Shown: positions 1 to 11,575, numbered from the stretch's first letter. The stretch is DNA of 64,000 nt from Ariolimax columbianus (GCA_036924085.1 JAVGWX010000009.1:61175512-61239511), one strand, 5' to 3'. Translations and numbers: made by a program. The notes: generated by a model from the letters alone, not told the origin.

Positions 1-54
1 GAATCACAGCGGAAATCAAACAAAGGTGCAATAAGGCAAATCAGAACATTGACA

Positions 55-104
55 TCTTCTTCTTCTTCTTCTTCTTCTTCTTCTTTTTCTTCTTCTTCTT
101 CTTC
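55..104. repeat. (TTC)n microsatellite, 3' tail of LINE copy A
   Basis: Near-perfect TTC repeat. Read on the minus strand it is (GAA)n directly after the end of the LINE fragment beginning at 105, so it is best read as that element's 3' tail. LINE copies C and D also end in (GAA)n. Confidence 0.8.
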
Positions 105-921
105 GTCAGACGTCAACCTGTATTTTTTTCGAAAAAAGCAGCGGTCATCCTGAGGCTGTCGACACTGACGTAGAGCTTGTCTAGTGTTGCCACTGGTGAT
201 GGCCACATGTGCTTTCTCTGTTCCTCGTATGTCGGGCAGTTTTGCAGCAGATGTTCAGCGGTCATTTTCTCGGTACCACATGAGCATTCGTCAGTGCCAC
301 CTATCTTCAATTTATTGAATAGGTGGTACCTCAGTCTATTGTGGCCTGTGCGAAGTCTGAAGACCACGACCTGCTCTGTTCTGTTCAACTGGTAATATGC
401 ATAGTTTTTTGTGTAGCCAGTATGTTCTGTTTCCCATTTGGTCATGTATCTAGCTCTAATAAGCCTTTTTGACTCTTTGAATGTCACACTAGGATCTGGC
501 TGTGGTAGTCTTGCACCTTCTTTTTCCAGTCTGTCTGCCTCCTCGTTGCCTTGGATGTTACAGTGGGATGCAACCCACTATACCACTACTCTTTTTGGTG
601 CGGACTGCTGGCATAGTTGACAGAGTACTGCTCTTAAGTCATTCAGTTCAGTAATTTTCTGGCTTTTTAGTGCTGTGACTACGGCCAGGGCATCTGTAAA
701 CAGGACTATATGGCTTTCATTTCTTTTGCCTGTCAGCACTTTTCTACTGCAGCCCTCAGTGCCCCTGCCTCCGCTCTGAAATTGCTTGAGTATTTTCCAG
801 TTGCCACTGACAGTGTTATTTTTCTACCATTTGGTAGGCTCAGGAATACCCCTGCCCCTCCGTTCTGTGTTGTGTTTGTTACAGAACCGTCGGTGTATGC
901 ATGGGTCCAGTCCATGCTTGA
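105..921 (-). pseudogene. RNase H LINE copy A, 3' fragment
   Basis: The minus strand encodes the RNase H domain and C-terminal tail of a non-LTR retrotransposon ORF2. The start shows the RNase H strand with YTDGS, followed by FRAEA and a SHCN-x-GNEEADRL segment. The tail has a CxC...H...C zinc-binding motif (ECSCGTEKMTAEHLLQNC). Endonuclease and RT are absent, so the copy is 5'-truncated. A TAG at 578-580 replaces the Gln codon found in copies B and C just before WV-SHC, so it cannot make a full product. RNase H in LINEs is known mainly from the I group and its relatives. The clade was not determined. Confidence 0.9.
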
Positions 922-1079
922 CATTGACATTTACCTCCCATACTTAATTGCAAGCACGTGACAACAACTACCAAAAGAACTTTATTTAACATGATTTCCG
1001 TCCCGACACTATGCAATGAATCTGAAAACTGGGCACTAACATCAAATGAAAATGGCGGCAAATCGTAACAACAGAAATA

Positions 1080-1212
1080 AAATGCATGCGAAAAATATTG
1101 GGTGCAGGAAGGAGAGACACCATCAGAAATGAAGACATCATAATACTGGTTGCAAAAACGCCAGGATTAGACAACATGAAAAGACAACAACTAAAATGGT
1201 TGGACCACTACA
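1080..1212 (+). pseudogene. LINE ORF2 C-terminal scrap (RTE-like)
   Basis: The translation runs KCMRKILGAGRRDTIRNEDI and, further on, RQQLKWLDH. This matches the post-RT segment typical of RTE-like LINEs (R-R-I-L-G ... R-I-R-N-E-D ... RQQLRWFGH). It breaks off in a C-rich stretch near 1220. Confidence 0.6.
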
Positions 1213-1562
1213 CAGCACACCCGCCCCCCAGCCCCCCCCCCTCCTTCCCCATAAAACAATGCTATTTAGATACAACGAATTCACGACCACGAAAAATGTG
1301 GCTTATGGAAATATTTGAGGCGGTGAATGCCACTGTGCATGAAGTACACTGTAGAAAGAAGAATAGCGACCAGAAGAAGATAGGTTATGTCTCTCTAGCT
1401 TCAACCATATCTGCCTAATTGAGAACCTAGATTGCTATTTTTCAGCAATATGTTCGAGTGCTGGACATACATCTAGTGTCCAGATATTATTGTCATATTA
1501 AATGCAGCAGAAGTAACAACTAATACTCTCAGTACACTTTTGCTATGTAGAATGTTTAGTTT
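1213..1562. other. No recognisable feature
   Basis: A short C-rich stretch (1220-1245) followed by AT-rich sequence. I see no repeat family or coding signal. Confidence 0.5.
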
Positions 1563-1905
1563 TGATCAAGACTCTAATCAGCGTATGAGCTGCAGCGGTC
1601 AGCGACCCATAACTGAATGCTAGCGTCAGGGCCAGCGAACCAGAGCTGCCAAGACCCTTCTACACCTCCACGCCGTGATCCTAGATAAAAGGCTGCAACA
1701 GAGCAGACTAGATAAGTAGAATCGATCGAAGATGGAAGACAACCGGGTACTCAAAAATGCTTTCTGAAGTTGGGAGTTGTTGGACCCAAAGATACAAATA
1801 TCGCAGTCAAGCTTTAAACTACGATACAACGTATTCCATTGTCTGGACTATATTATTCTACTTGCAAAGCCCTCTTCAGGGCTTAGTAGCGGAAGATTGA
1901 GAATG
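1563..1905 (+). mobile_element. SINE-A copy 1
   Basis: Dispersed repeat of about 340 bp, co-linear with copies at 7589, 8976 and 28529 (minus). Shared landmarks are GAGCTGCAGCGGTCAGCG near the head, CCAGAGCTGCCAAGACCC, GATCCT-GATAA-AGGCTGCA, a GTTGGACC...AAATATCGCAG block and a tail region ending AGATTGAGAA. No pol III box is obvious, so 'SINE' rests on length, copy number and the (GAA)n tail seen in sister copies. It could instead be a LINE 3' UTR. Confidence 0.75.
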
Positions 1906-2628
1906 TTTAGGGCTCCTTTCTAAGAGAGAACAGGACCTTGTTTTTGGGATGAACAGAGAAGAAGAGAATAATTTCTGCGTAAGCCTAATTCTGTTCTTTG
2001 TTTCTGCTATACTGTCGATCATTCGTTTTCTGTTATTATGGCTCCTATGTATCTGAATTGTAGCTTTAGATTTTAACACCTTTATTACTGCTTTAATCCT
2101 GTATGCAATCTGCGTCTTCTCTTTTCGTCGTTAACACGTACGTGTTGGAGATATTAAGATTGACGTGTATGTTGCACTAGATCTGATAAACCAGTGAACA
2201 ATTACAATAAACATAATATATACATATTTTTCAACAATAGATCTCGTGAAACCTTGGTTGGTTCATATCAACGTGACGTGTTCTTTTGGTTTTAGAGAGG
2301 ACTGTGTGTGATAGAGACGAGAATAAGGTCACTTACACAGTGAGAATATATTGAAAGGCGACCAACTGTGCAGGCTAGAATCAAGAGGATAGAAGCTACG
2401 ATAGGCGTTCAAATCAAACCGATATTTTTTGTTCTAGTTCTTCGTGAATGGGCTATAGCGTGCTGGAACTATCTTTAGTTAAGGACACTTGTGTTCTATT
2501 ACTGCTAGTTAGCCCACTTGCCATGGGCCAGTCACGGGACAGATAAATAACAATGGCAGACAGCACTGTTAGTTCTTGCATGGGGCAGCGTGTTGTGATG
2601 GAAGTTTCTTGTGAAAATTGACAGAACG
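1906..2628. other. No recognisable feature
   Basis: AT-rich single-copy-looking DNA without similarity to other parts of the window. Confidence 0.5.
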
Positions 2629-2881
2629 CTGCAATCACAATACGGTGATGGGACAGTCAATCACAATACCGTGATGGGACAGTCAATCACAATACGGTGA
2701 TGGGACAGTCAATCACAATACGGTGATGGGACAGTCAATCACAATACAGTGATGGGACAGTCAATCACAATACGGTGATGGGACAGTCAATCACAATACG
2801 GTGATGGGACAGTCAATCACAATACGGTGATGGGACAGTCAATCACAATACGGTCATGGGACAGTCAATCACAATACGGTG
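2629..2881. repeat. 26-bp minisatellite, about 9.5 copies
   Basis: Unit TCAATCACAATACGGTGATG plus GGACAG, repeated at exact 26-bp spacing (2657, 2683, 2709 and so on) with very few substitutions, so it was recently homogenised. It runs directly into the mariner relic. Confidence 0.95.
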
Positions 2882-2913
2882 AACACTATTATTCATGTAC
2901 ATTTCCATTTTCC

Positions 2914-3292
2914 GAAGACTAGTGCACGTTGGGTGCCAGGCAGCTTTCCGCTTTTGATCGGCAGAGATGAGTTCAAGCCTGCTCTACCTCATACTGCTCA
3001 CAGGACTATCAGCAATGATGACAAAGTGAAACAGACTGTCCTGGATTGGTTCAGACAAACTAACAAATATTTCTACGCTGAAGCGTTTCAAGCATTACTT
3101 AAACGCTGGGATAAGTGCATAAACGTTGCAGGAGATTATATCGATCAAATGGCATATGGACTACTTGAAAAAATACATTTGTTCCTTACAAAAAAATCCC
3201 GGTTCAACTTGAACGCCCTTCGTACTTCAACTTATACACACTCCGCGATTCACTTTGACCAAAAGTCTGCTGAGATCGCAGTAGCCAAGTGA
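2914..3292 (+). pseudogene. mariner-like transposase relic, catalytic middle deleted
   Basis: The reading frame contains FPKTSARWVP, the conserved W-V-P-R linker region of mariner transposases. Some 40 residues later comes the C-terminal signature VKQTVLDWFRQTNKYFYAEA followed by RWDKCINVAGDYID. In intact mariners about 150 residues carrying the DDE/D catalytic centre lie between these motifs, so the middle is missing. The N-terminal helix-turn-helix domains are not visible upstream, where the 26-bp array lies. An open frame of 137 codons remains but cannot encode a working enzyme. Confidence 0.75.
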
Positions 3293-4161
3293 ACATTTTT
3301 TTCAAATTTGAGTTTGAACGAAAGCTCATGATCCAATACCCGGTATATGATACAGTGATAAAAGAGCGAATAACTAGTTTTACCCGCTAACAGAAGATGG
3401 GGGAAATCTGTGTGGCTTGTCACACAAGTTGTCGTGCGTCAGACCTGATCAGATTCTCAGCCTGTCTGACGCAACTGATGGTTTCTTCACCACTGACTCA
3501 CAGATAATTAGATTTGCCTGCCTCGTAGCCCAACCTTAATGAATTGACTTCAGACAGCAAGAGTGACAAAAGAGTCCGTACACCCAGAAATAGAGGAGAT
3601 GAATACAAGATGAGAGCAATGTTGAAGAGTAAAAGAATTGATGTAAAGAGCCAAGAAAGAGTACAGGGTTATATTGAAGGGGAGCTAAACTGAACAGAAT
3701 AGTCAAGTGTAGCCACCTCGAAACACACACAACTTTGATTCCAGTTGAGAAAATTACAGTTTGAAGATCGTTTAGCCTCCTTAACAACATCGCCCGGGCT
3801 GATAACTCTACCCAGGCAATGATGTTTCTTATTTTGAAGTATCTCAGGCGGTGTATTCTATTCAATAAAGGTCTGAAGATGCGACGTTGATTGGAAGTTG
3901 AAAAACTGCATGGACATGATGACAGATTCCAACTTGTTGACCTGATGATGAGGAAGGGTTAAAGAGATGTGATGCCAGATAGTGGTCATGGCTGTTCAAT
4001 GAGCGTCCGGCAAATGGTTATTTCAAGCGGTAGTAAAAGATCAATGTTATCGAGAATGAGTCGCCAGAGTAGAGCGATGAAATGAGCATGGTTGAGGACA
4101 AGGTATATGCATTGAATGTTAAGTTAAGCAGAACTGATGGTATTATATTCCGAGCTGAACA
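3293..4161. other. No recognisable feature
   Basis: Mixed-composition DNA. A 109-codon minus frame at 3536-3865 shows no domain I recognise. Confidence 0.45.
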
Positions 4162-5322
4162 AGGTGATCGGTCGCTATCAGCTGGTATGTATGTGATCGG
4201 TCACTATCAGCTGGAATATATGTGATCGGTCACTATAAGCTGGAAAGTATGAGATCGGTCACTATCAGCTGGTATGTAGATGGTCAGTCACTATCAGCTG
4301 GTATGTAGGTGGTCAGTCACTATCTGCTGGTATGTATGTGATCGGTCACTATCAACTGGTATGTAGATGTTCAGTAACTATCAGCTGGTGTGTTGGTGGT
4401 CAGTCACTATCTGATGGTATGTATGTGATCGGTCACTATCAGCTGGTATGTAGGTGGTCAGTCAACTATCAGCTGGTATGTAGGTGGTCAGTCACTATCA
4501 GCTGGTATGTAGGTGGTCAGTCACTATCAGCTGTTATGTAGGTGGTCAGTCACTATCTGCTGGTATGTACGTGATCGGTCACTATCAACTGGTATGTAGA
4601 TGTTCAGTCACTATCAACTGGTAAATAGGTGATTGGTTATTATCAACTGGAATTTAGCTGATTGATTTCTACCAGGTAGTATGTAGGTGATCGCTCACTA
4701 TCAGCTGGTATATAGATGATCGCTCACTATCAGCTGGAATGTAGGTGATTGATTTATATCAGCTAGTATGTAGGTGATCGCTCACTATCAGCTGGTATGT
4801 AGGTGATCGGTAGTATCAGCTGATATATAGGTGATCGGTCACTATCAGCTGGTAAATAGGTGATCAGTCCCTATCAGCTGGTATGTAGGTGATCGCTCAC
4901 TATCAGCTGGTATGTAGGTGATCGGTCACTATCAGCTGGTATGCAGGTGATGATTTCTATCAATTAGTATGTAGGTGATTGGTTATTATCAACTGGAATT
5001 TAGCTGATTGATTTCTACCAGGTAGTATGTAGGTGATCGCTCACTTTCAGCTGGTATATAGATGATCGCTCACTATCAGTTGGTATGTAGGTGATTGATT
5101 TCTATCAATTAGTATGTAGGTGATTGCTCACTATCAGCTGGTATGTAGGTGATCGGTCACTATCAGCTGGTATGTAGGTGATCGCTCACTATCAGCTGGT
5201 ATGTAGGTGATCGCTCACTATCAGCTGGTATGTAGGTGATCGGTCACTATCAGCTGGTATGTAGGTGATCGGTCATTATCAACTAGTAAATAGGTGATCG
5301 GTCACTATTAGCCGATATATAT
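4162..5322. repeat. 29-bp minisatellite, about 40 copies
   Basis: Unit of the type ATCGGTCACTATCAGCTGGT plus ATGTAGGTG. Units vary (GTCAGTCAC, GATCGCTCAC, GATTGATTTCTA forms), and blocks of variant units recur near 4620-4740 and 4970-5090, which suggests local block duplication. Confidence 0.95.
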
Positions 5323-6215
5323 GTGATTGCATCCCGAAAACCAAAGATCTACACTTTTAGAATCACTGTACATGCAGTCAATATTATCCTAATTGTTATA
5401 ATTTACGAAAGAATCTTCACCTTTGTGGATTCCTAGACCCCCCTCTGGGGAGGGAAGAACAGAACCACTGCACCTTCATGAATGTCGCAAAATACGACCA
5501 AAGCGAGTTGTGCATGGGGATGGCAGCTTGATCGTGTACAACAAATTGCTACATAAAACACCACCACAACAGCTGTCAGACTACTCTACTGTAGTTGTGA
5601 CTCTATTCTCCAACTGGAGTCAAACAGAGACAAGAAGATATGAGGATACTCACATCACAGGATTGAAATGCTTTACAAGACAAAGTAATACAAATTTGTT
5701 TATTAATTGTATATATTTATTATTTATATAACAATAATTGTTTGACCCTCTACCATTTGATAATTTGTTTACTCTTTTCCACATGTTATTTCACTACTTC
5801 TATTGGCCGTTGCACGAATTGTTTAATGTCATTACTTACGTACTTTCCCCGTCCTGGTCACCACATCAGATATCATGTTTCCAATGCTAGAGTCCCTCGG
5901 TGCTGATTGAAATCAGCAGGAGGCCTGTATTAGTATCTATAATGTTCGCTAGTGCTTTGGTAGGGAAAGAACTGACGGACTGAAAGGTCGTTTCCAGGGA
6001 GTACCGGATTGCTATGTTAATTACAATCTACTTAGAGGTTCTTTTCATGTTCCCCCAAACGTAGTTGTGGGTGTGTTTTATCTTTATAATTCTGTTATTT
6101 AAGTATAACTATCGGTATACGCCAGTTGTCGTGTAGAACTTTCTTCTGATCTTGCTTTTATCTCCAGAAATACATATGATTATCAGAACCATCTCGGTCA
6201 TATGTCATTTCAATG
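5323..6215. other. No recognisable feature
   Basis: AT-rich. An open frame of 102 codons at 5423-5731 resembles nothing I know. Confidence 0.45.
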
Positions 6216-6578
6216 AGATAAAACATGTCGATGAGATAGCTAATGTCGATGATTTAACCAATTTAGATGATATAACTAATGTAGATGATGAAACGAATAT
6301 TGGTGATGTAATCCATGCCGTTGATTTTAGTCGTGTCGATGTCATGTTTAATTTATATGATACAACTTATGTCGATGATTTATCTAATGTTGAAGATTTA
6401 ACAAGTGTCGATGATATAACTAATGTCGATGATATAACTAATGTCCATAATATAAATCATGTCGATGATATAACTATTGCCGATGAGATAAGCCGTGTTA
6501 ATGATATAACTAATGTCGATGACATAACAAGTGTCGATGATATTACTAATGTCGACGATATAACCCATGTTCCAAGAA
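6216..6578. repeat. 18-bp minisatellite inside an open frame
   Basis: Diverged unit AATGTCGATGATATAACT. Because the unit is a multiple of three, the + frame (6152-6595) stays open and reads as a degenerate VDDITN hexapeptide repeat. No domain flanks it and the antisense is also open, so I regard the frame as a by-product of the repeat. Confidence 0.85.
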
Positions 6579-6980
6579 GAGGACCTCACCCCTGATACAG
6601 TCACAAGACCGTGGAACTGTTGCAATCACTTTTACGACTGATTCTTGACGCGCATAATCTCGACATTCTCAGGCTGTCCTAATGAAGTCAAATAGGTTGG
6701 TCATATTCCAGAAGTCACCCTGTCGACATCCGTAAGAGCCCAAGGGGTTTCAACCAGAAAACGACCAACATGAGTCAAATGGGAGGCGACCCACGTGTAC
6801 GTCTTTCGTTATTTAACGTTCGCAATTTTCAGTTCCAGAGCAAGGAATTGTCAAATCTGGATGAACAGGGTGGAGTAGCTAGTCTGGTGTCTGACAGACA
6901 TGTCGGAATAAAGTCTACGGAAATTGCTTTTCATGTTAATGCTATCTATACATGACCAAATAGTTTGCAAACATAATACT
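6579..6980. other. No recognisable feature
   Basis: No repeat or coding similarity seen. Confidence 0.45.
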
Positions 6981-7185
6981 TGGTTTTAGAGCTGCGGATT
7001 GATATGGTAATTTGTTCGTTGAGGTTTGGATAGACATGATAATTGGTCTTCGAGACACGGATTGACATATTTGGTCATTGAGAATAGGATAGATATGATG
7101 ACTTCTGTTCGAGATACGGATAGATATGATAATTGGTCTTCGAGATTTATACATATTTGATAATAGGACTTCGAGAGACGGATAT
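6981..7185. repeat. Degenerate minisatellite, unit roughly 35-40 bp
   Basis: About five diverged units built on GATATGATAATTGGTCTTCG followed by AGA-ACGGATAGA. Old and eroded compared with the other arrays. Confidence 0.7.
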
Positions 7186-7588
7186 ATATATGTGCAGCAA
7201 TTGTCTAGCGACATAACAAATGAAGCTGACTTTCTGTAGGCCTCAAACTGAAGGCTATCTGTAATGGTTGCTCTGAGTTTTTTTGTGAGAGAAAGAAAGA
7301 TGAGAATGATGATGACAATCTATTTATTATTTTCCATTCTTGGTCCATAACAAGCATGTGATAACAACTGAAAATGACATCTAAAAATGGACAAAACACT
7401 TTTATAGCAGATTGTTTTCTTCTACATGATGTGTCTGATAGCCCCATGCCAACACGTGTTTAGTTTGTTATTTACGTCATATTTGATGAGTTGCAGTGGG
7501 CCTGTTCCTTGTTCCCTATAAATTGATCCCCGGATATATATGGATTACCGTAGTGCAGCAGTAGTTTCATTTCTCTCAACCAACCCAA
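7186..7588. other. No recognisable feature
   Basis: No similarity noted. Confidence 0.45.
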
Positions 7589-7922
7589 CCAAGATGCTGA
7601 GTAACATGAGCTGCAGCGGTCAGCGATCCATAAGCTGACTGCTAGCGTCAGGGCCAGCAAACCAGAGCTGCCAAGACCCTTCTACACCTTCACGCGATGA
7701 TCCTGGATAACAGGCTGCAACAGAGCAGACTGGCTAAGGAGAAGGGATAGAAGAGGGAAAGGTAGCCCGGTACTAAAAAATGCTTGCTGAAGTTGGATGT
7801 GTTGGACCGAAAGGTGCAAATATCAGATTCAAGCTGTAAACTACGTCACAAAACATGATGTTCTCTGGACTACATTCTGCTACGTAAGCCCTTGTCAGGT
7901 TTGGTAGCGGCAAATTGAGAAC
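7589..7922 (+). mobile_element. SINE-A copy 2
   Basis: Full-length member co-linear with copies 1 and 3. It begins AGATGCTGAGTAACATGAG and ends near TAGCGGCAAATTGAGAAC. No GAA tail remains. Confidence 0.8.
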
Positions 7923-8044
7923 TAACGAAGCCAAGCCATATACAGATTACAAAGGCATGGGACTTGGTAGTTTTAGTGCTCTTGTAACCTCACTTCTTTA
8001 GCAGTGCTTGTTATTATTGCTAAGACCGACATAAGATTTGCAAC

Positions 8045-8468
8045 CTACGTTTCTGGTCAGGCCCAACATACTGATCAGACATGTTAGTCAGGGTCAGGCA
8101 CAACATACTAATCAGACGTGTTAGTCAGGGTCAGACACAACATACTGATCAGACATGTTGGTCAGTGTCAGGCACACCATACTATTCAGACATGTTGGTC
8201 AGGATCAGGCACAACATGCTGATCAGACATGTTAATCAGTGTCAGGCACACCATACTGATCAGACATGTTAGTCAGGGTCAGACACAACATACTGATCAG
8301 ACATGTTAGTCAAGATCAGACACAACACACTGATCAGACTTGTTAGTCAGGGTCAGGCACAACATACTGATCAGACATGTTAGTCATTGTTAGGCACAAC
8401 ATACTGATCAAACATGTTAGTCAGGGTCAGACACAACATACTGATCAGACATGTTAGTCAGTGTCAGG
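8045..8468. repeat. 37-bp minisatellite, about 11 copies
   Basis: Unit TGTTAGTCAGGGTCAGGCAC followed by AACATACTGATCAGACA. The last unit merges into the head of the SINE-B copy (GTCAGGCAAAATATGCTGGC), and the unit resembles that head. Confidence 0.93.
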
Positions 8469-8768
8469 CAAAATATGCTGGCTAAAACCCTCACCTCGGC
8501 TTCGTCACAACCCTTCCTGGAAACGGGCTGTTTTCATGGCAGCCTGGCTAACAAGGTGAGGGATCAACATGATCCCCGTATTAGTGAGCGAGACGCAGAT
8601 GAGGCAAAGCATTGCACAACCGCCTGGTGGAACCCCGTTCCACTTTCATCAGCACGCGCGGGATATGAGGAAAGCTACGACAAACCGCCACTTAACGTTC
8701 ATTTTAAGGCGGATAAAAGAGTGAACCTACTCACTGTGGGCATTCAACAACAACAACACCAACCTGCG
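8466..8768 (+). mobile_element. SINE-B copy 1, (CAA)n tail
   Basis: About 300-bp repeat that matches, on the opposite strand, 21556-21895: GGCAAAATAT, TTTTCATGGCAGCCTGGCTA, GTGATCCCCGTA-TAGTGAG, ATCAGCAC and CCTACTCACTGTGGGCATTC, then (CAA)n. Partial copies lie at 19394, 30040, 42806 and 63815. It is named a SINE from length, dispersion and the simple tail; I did not find clear pol III boxes. Confidence 0.8.
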
Positions 8769-8975
8769 TTTTGCTTGTTATTAGTGATAAGAAGGACATA
8801 AGATTCACCACCTGCGTTGTCCCGACAAGAAGCTTACAAAAGAAAAAAAACTCGATTGACAGAAACAGGCTGGCACAATCAACAGGGTCAATAAACTAAA
8901 TGGTGGAAATGTGAGCATCACCAAAACAGACACAATGGTCGGAAAAAGGGTAAAGGGAATCAAATGTGAAGTTGG

Positions 8976-9338
8976 GATCAAGATGCTGAGCAGCGCAAGA
9001 GCTGCAGTGGTCAGCGACCCATAGCTGACTACTAGCGTAAGGGCCAGCGAACCATAGCTGCCAACACCCTTCTGCACCTCCACGCGGTGATCCTGGATAA
9101 CAGGCTGCATCAGGGCAGATTGGCTAAGGAGAAGGGATCGAAGAGGGAATGCTAACCCGGTACTCAAAATATGCTTGCTGAAGTCGGATGTGTTGGACCG
9201 AAAGGTGCAAATATCGCAGCCAAGCTGTAAACTATGACACAACACATTCCGTTCTCTGGACTACATTCTGCTACTTAAGCCCTTTGTGTTTGGTAGTGGG
9301 AGATTGAGAACGAAGAAGAAGAAGAAGAAGAAGAAGAA
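8976..9338 (+). mobile_element. SINE-A copy 3 with intact (GAA)n tail
   Basis: The best complete member. It starts GATCAAGATGCTGAGCAGC and ends in GAGAACGAAGAAGAAG with about nine GAA units. The tail is the same triplet that closes the RNase H LINE copies. Confidence 0.85.
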
Positions 9339-9858
9339 ATGTGAAGTTAACGGCAATAGAAAATGTTAGAACAATAAAAGCAATATTATGCATAGTTATT
9401 ATTATAGAAGTGAACGGGGAGGGATGTACAGACAAATTAATAACAGAATGGCATTAACTAAAGCTGGCTTCCAACAAACAAGAAGCATACTAACAGAAAC
9501 TTATTGTAAACGAAAGTCAATATATATATACGCACGTACACGATGGACAGTCATTTTAAGTAACAGTGATTTTATTATAAAATATGTAGAAGGGTAGTTA
9601 CAGCGTAAAGACGTATTTCAGGTCACACAATGACTCTTTAGCAATACTCCATAAAGGAATTTTCATCGATCGAGCAGTATGCGCATGCGCAATATAGCGT
9701 ACAACATTGCCGCGCCGCCGTCGAATTGCACTGTGGAGGACAACAGAGCGTTATTATTATTATTTTTGGGGGGGGGGGGAGATGGCGTGCAACCTTATGA
9801 AATTACAAACGAATGAAGGTTCAGTATAGAGATAGTTGTTTGAGTCAGAGGAATATGT
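9339..9858. other. No gene seen; poly-G run
   Basis: AT-rich with one 12-base G run at 9768-9779. Nothing else recognisable. Confidence 0.5.
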
Positions 9859-10256
9859 ATGAATAGGCAGAAAGTAGAAAGTGATCAAATGCGAAGACAA
9901 AGCGTCATTGACAAACCGCGGCGTGGGAGACCAGCAATTATGGCAACTGACACAGTAAAAGAGGAGATTAACCAGTTAGTCCGTGACAACAGACGAGTCC
10001 CAATTGATAAAACAGCCATAGATTTTAACATTAATCGCGCTGCTGCGGGCAAAAATGTACATGGTGACCTCGATTATAGGAAAGTGTGTAATAGATGGGC
10101 CCCAAAGGAGCTAAAAACTAGGTAATAGGGGCGGTGCACAAGTGGTTAAAGGTCACAGGAAATGACATTTTTCAAGATGACATCCGCATGCTAGCGGACA
10201 GGTGAACAAAGTGTGTTGCCAGATACATGGATTATGTAAAACAAATATGACACCAA
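9859..10256 (+). pseudogene. mariner-like transposase relic, DDE region deleted
   Basis: The frame encodes the end of the second helix-turn-helix and the linker of a mariner transposase: VIDKPRRGRPAIMATD, then INQLVRDNRR, then DYRKVCNRWAPKELK. About two codons later, in a shifted frame, comes the C-terminal signature VHKWLKVTGNDIFQDDI...CVARYMDYVK with one internal stop. The whole catalytic core between WAPK and VHKWL is missing. This is the same architecture as the relic at 2914. Confidence 0.8.
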
Positions 10257-10754
10257 AAATGAATGTTTGTACAATAGGAAAGAGAAAACAGTAGTTTTGC
10301 CATTCAAAGGTCTTCAAATTCTCGTTCCTCGTCTACCTCACATCCTCCCCATTTCCTCACAACCCCCCCCCCCCCCCCCGCGCTAAAAAGCCTAATTTTG
10401 TCTTCGAAATAAAATCAAACATTGACATTGAAGAAGCAATCAACAATTTTAATTTTAATGTTTCATTGACAGCGGTCCAAATGACGAAGTTCTGTTCACA
10501 TTTGAGGTTCCCGGAACGCTGGGCTCGCAAATTATTAGAGGTCATATGAAAGCAGCTGATCTGACTGCAAGTGATGTGTCAAATGTCACATCAAAAATAA
10601 GCTTTACTATATGATATCAGTACTACACAATATTGTCAATTTGTGGAAGTTAGTTGTGATAAGCCACAATAATTGATAACATATTTAGTTCCAGTCTGTC
10701 CAAAACGATATACGTTTTTTTCTGATTCAGATAAACAATGGAAAGTATTAAATG

Positions 10755-10758
<4 letters not shown>
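10257..10758. other. No gene seen; poly-C run
   Basis: Contains a 17-base C run at 10363-10379. Otherwise featureless. Confidence 0.5.
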
Positions 10759-10848
<90 letters not shown>

Positions 10849-10866
10849 AAGAGAGATGGAGAGAGA
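10759..10866. repeat. (TA)n(GA)n compound microsatellite
   Basis: About 26 TA units followed by GA-rich repeats. The open frames that cross it in both directions are artefacts of the repeat. Confidence 0.97.
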
Positions 10867-11575
10867 GCAGGAAAAACAAGTAGTATTGCGCAAGAGTAGT
10901 TTTGCTTCCTGAATATGAGCCATGAATGACGAACAAACAGAGATATCGCTATCGCAGCAGAAATATTGTCCATCAGAAGAATGATGGGTATACCATGGAT
11001 AGCTAATAAATCCAATAAAGATTTATTACCAAAAAAAAACATTATATGATCAATATTAACTGAATTGAACGAGGCACACTGTCGGAGTAAATTGGACACA
11101 AACTCAGAAATGTGTGCAAGTAAAACCTTGTGAGAAAGGGAATTATCAAGAGCAAGAAACAAAGACGGAGGAAGAAGTGATGGCCGGAAAAAAACTTGTT
11201 GAGAAAAAAACACATATCTCAAATGATGACGTGCTCAAAAGGCAGATGGCTGTAGAATGATTTGATTATCAACGCTATATGACACGACAATTCATAATGA
11301 TAATATCACAGATTTGTAATATCCTCCAAGTTAAATCAACCTTCCACAAAGACATCCTCCGGGTGACAATGACAGAAACGTATCACTTCGCCACACAAAC
11401 ACATTTCATCGTCACTTGTCTTGTAGATTATCTGCTTGCTCACCTTCTTTTTAAGAATCGTTTTTTAGGATTTATGTTAATGTATGTATCGATCTACTAA
11501 GTATTCTTCTTTGTACCTTATGGCCAGATAATCTTGTGTTATATACGTGTTCAGTAGTAGTTTTTCAGGTAAACA
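10867..11575. other. No recognisable feature
   Basis: A minus-strand frame of about 115 codons left of 11222 is open before it enters the microsatellite, but I recognise no domain and no splice context. Confidence 0.4.

Noticed and set aside
4162..5322. CRISPR-like regular direct repeats
   Set aside because: Units are contiguous with no unique spacers, and the setting is an animal genome. It is an ordinary minisatellite. The same applies to the other arrays.
10650..11222. 190-codon minus-strand ORF
   Set aside because: A third of it is (TA)n/(GA)n repeat; the remainder has no recognisable domain or splice signals.
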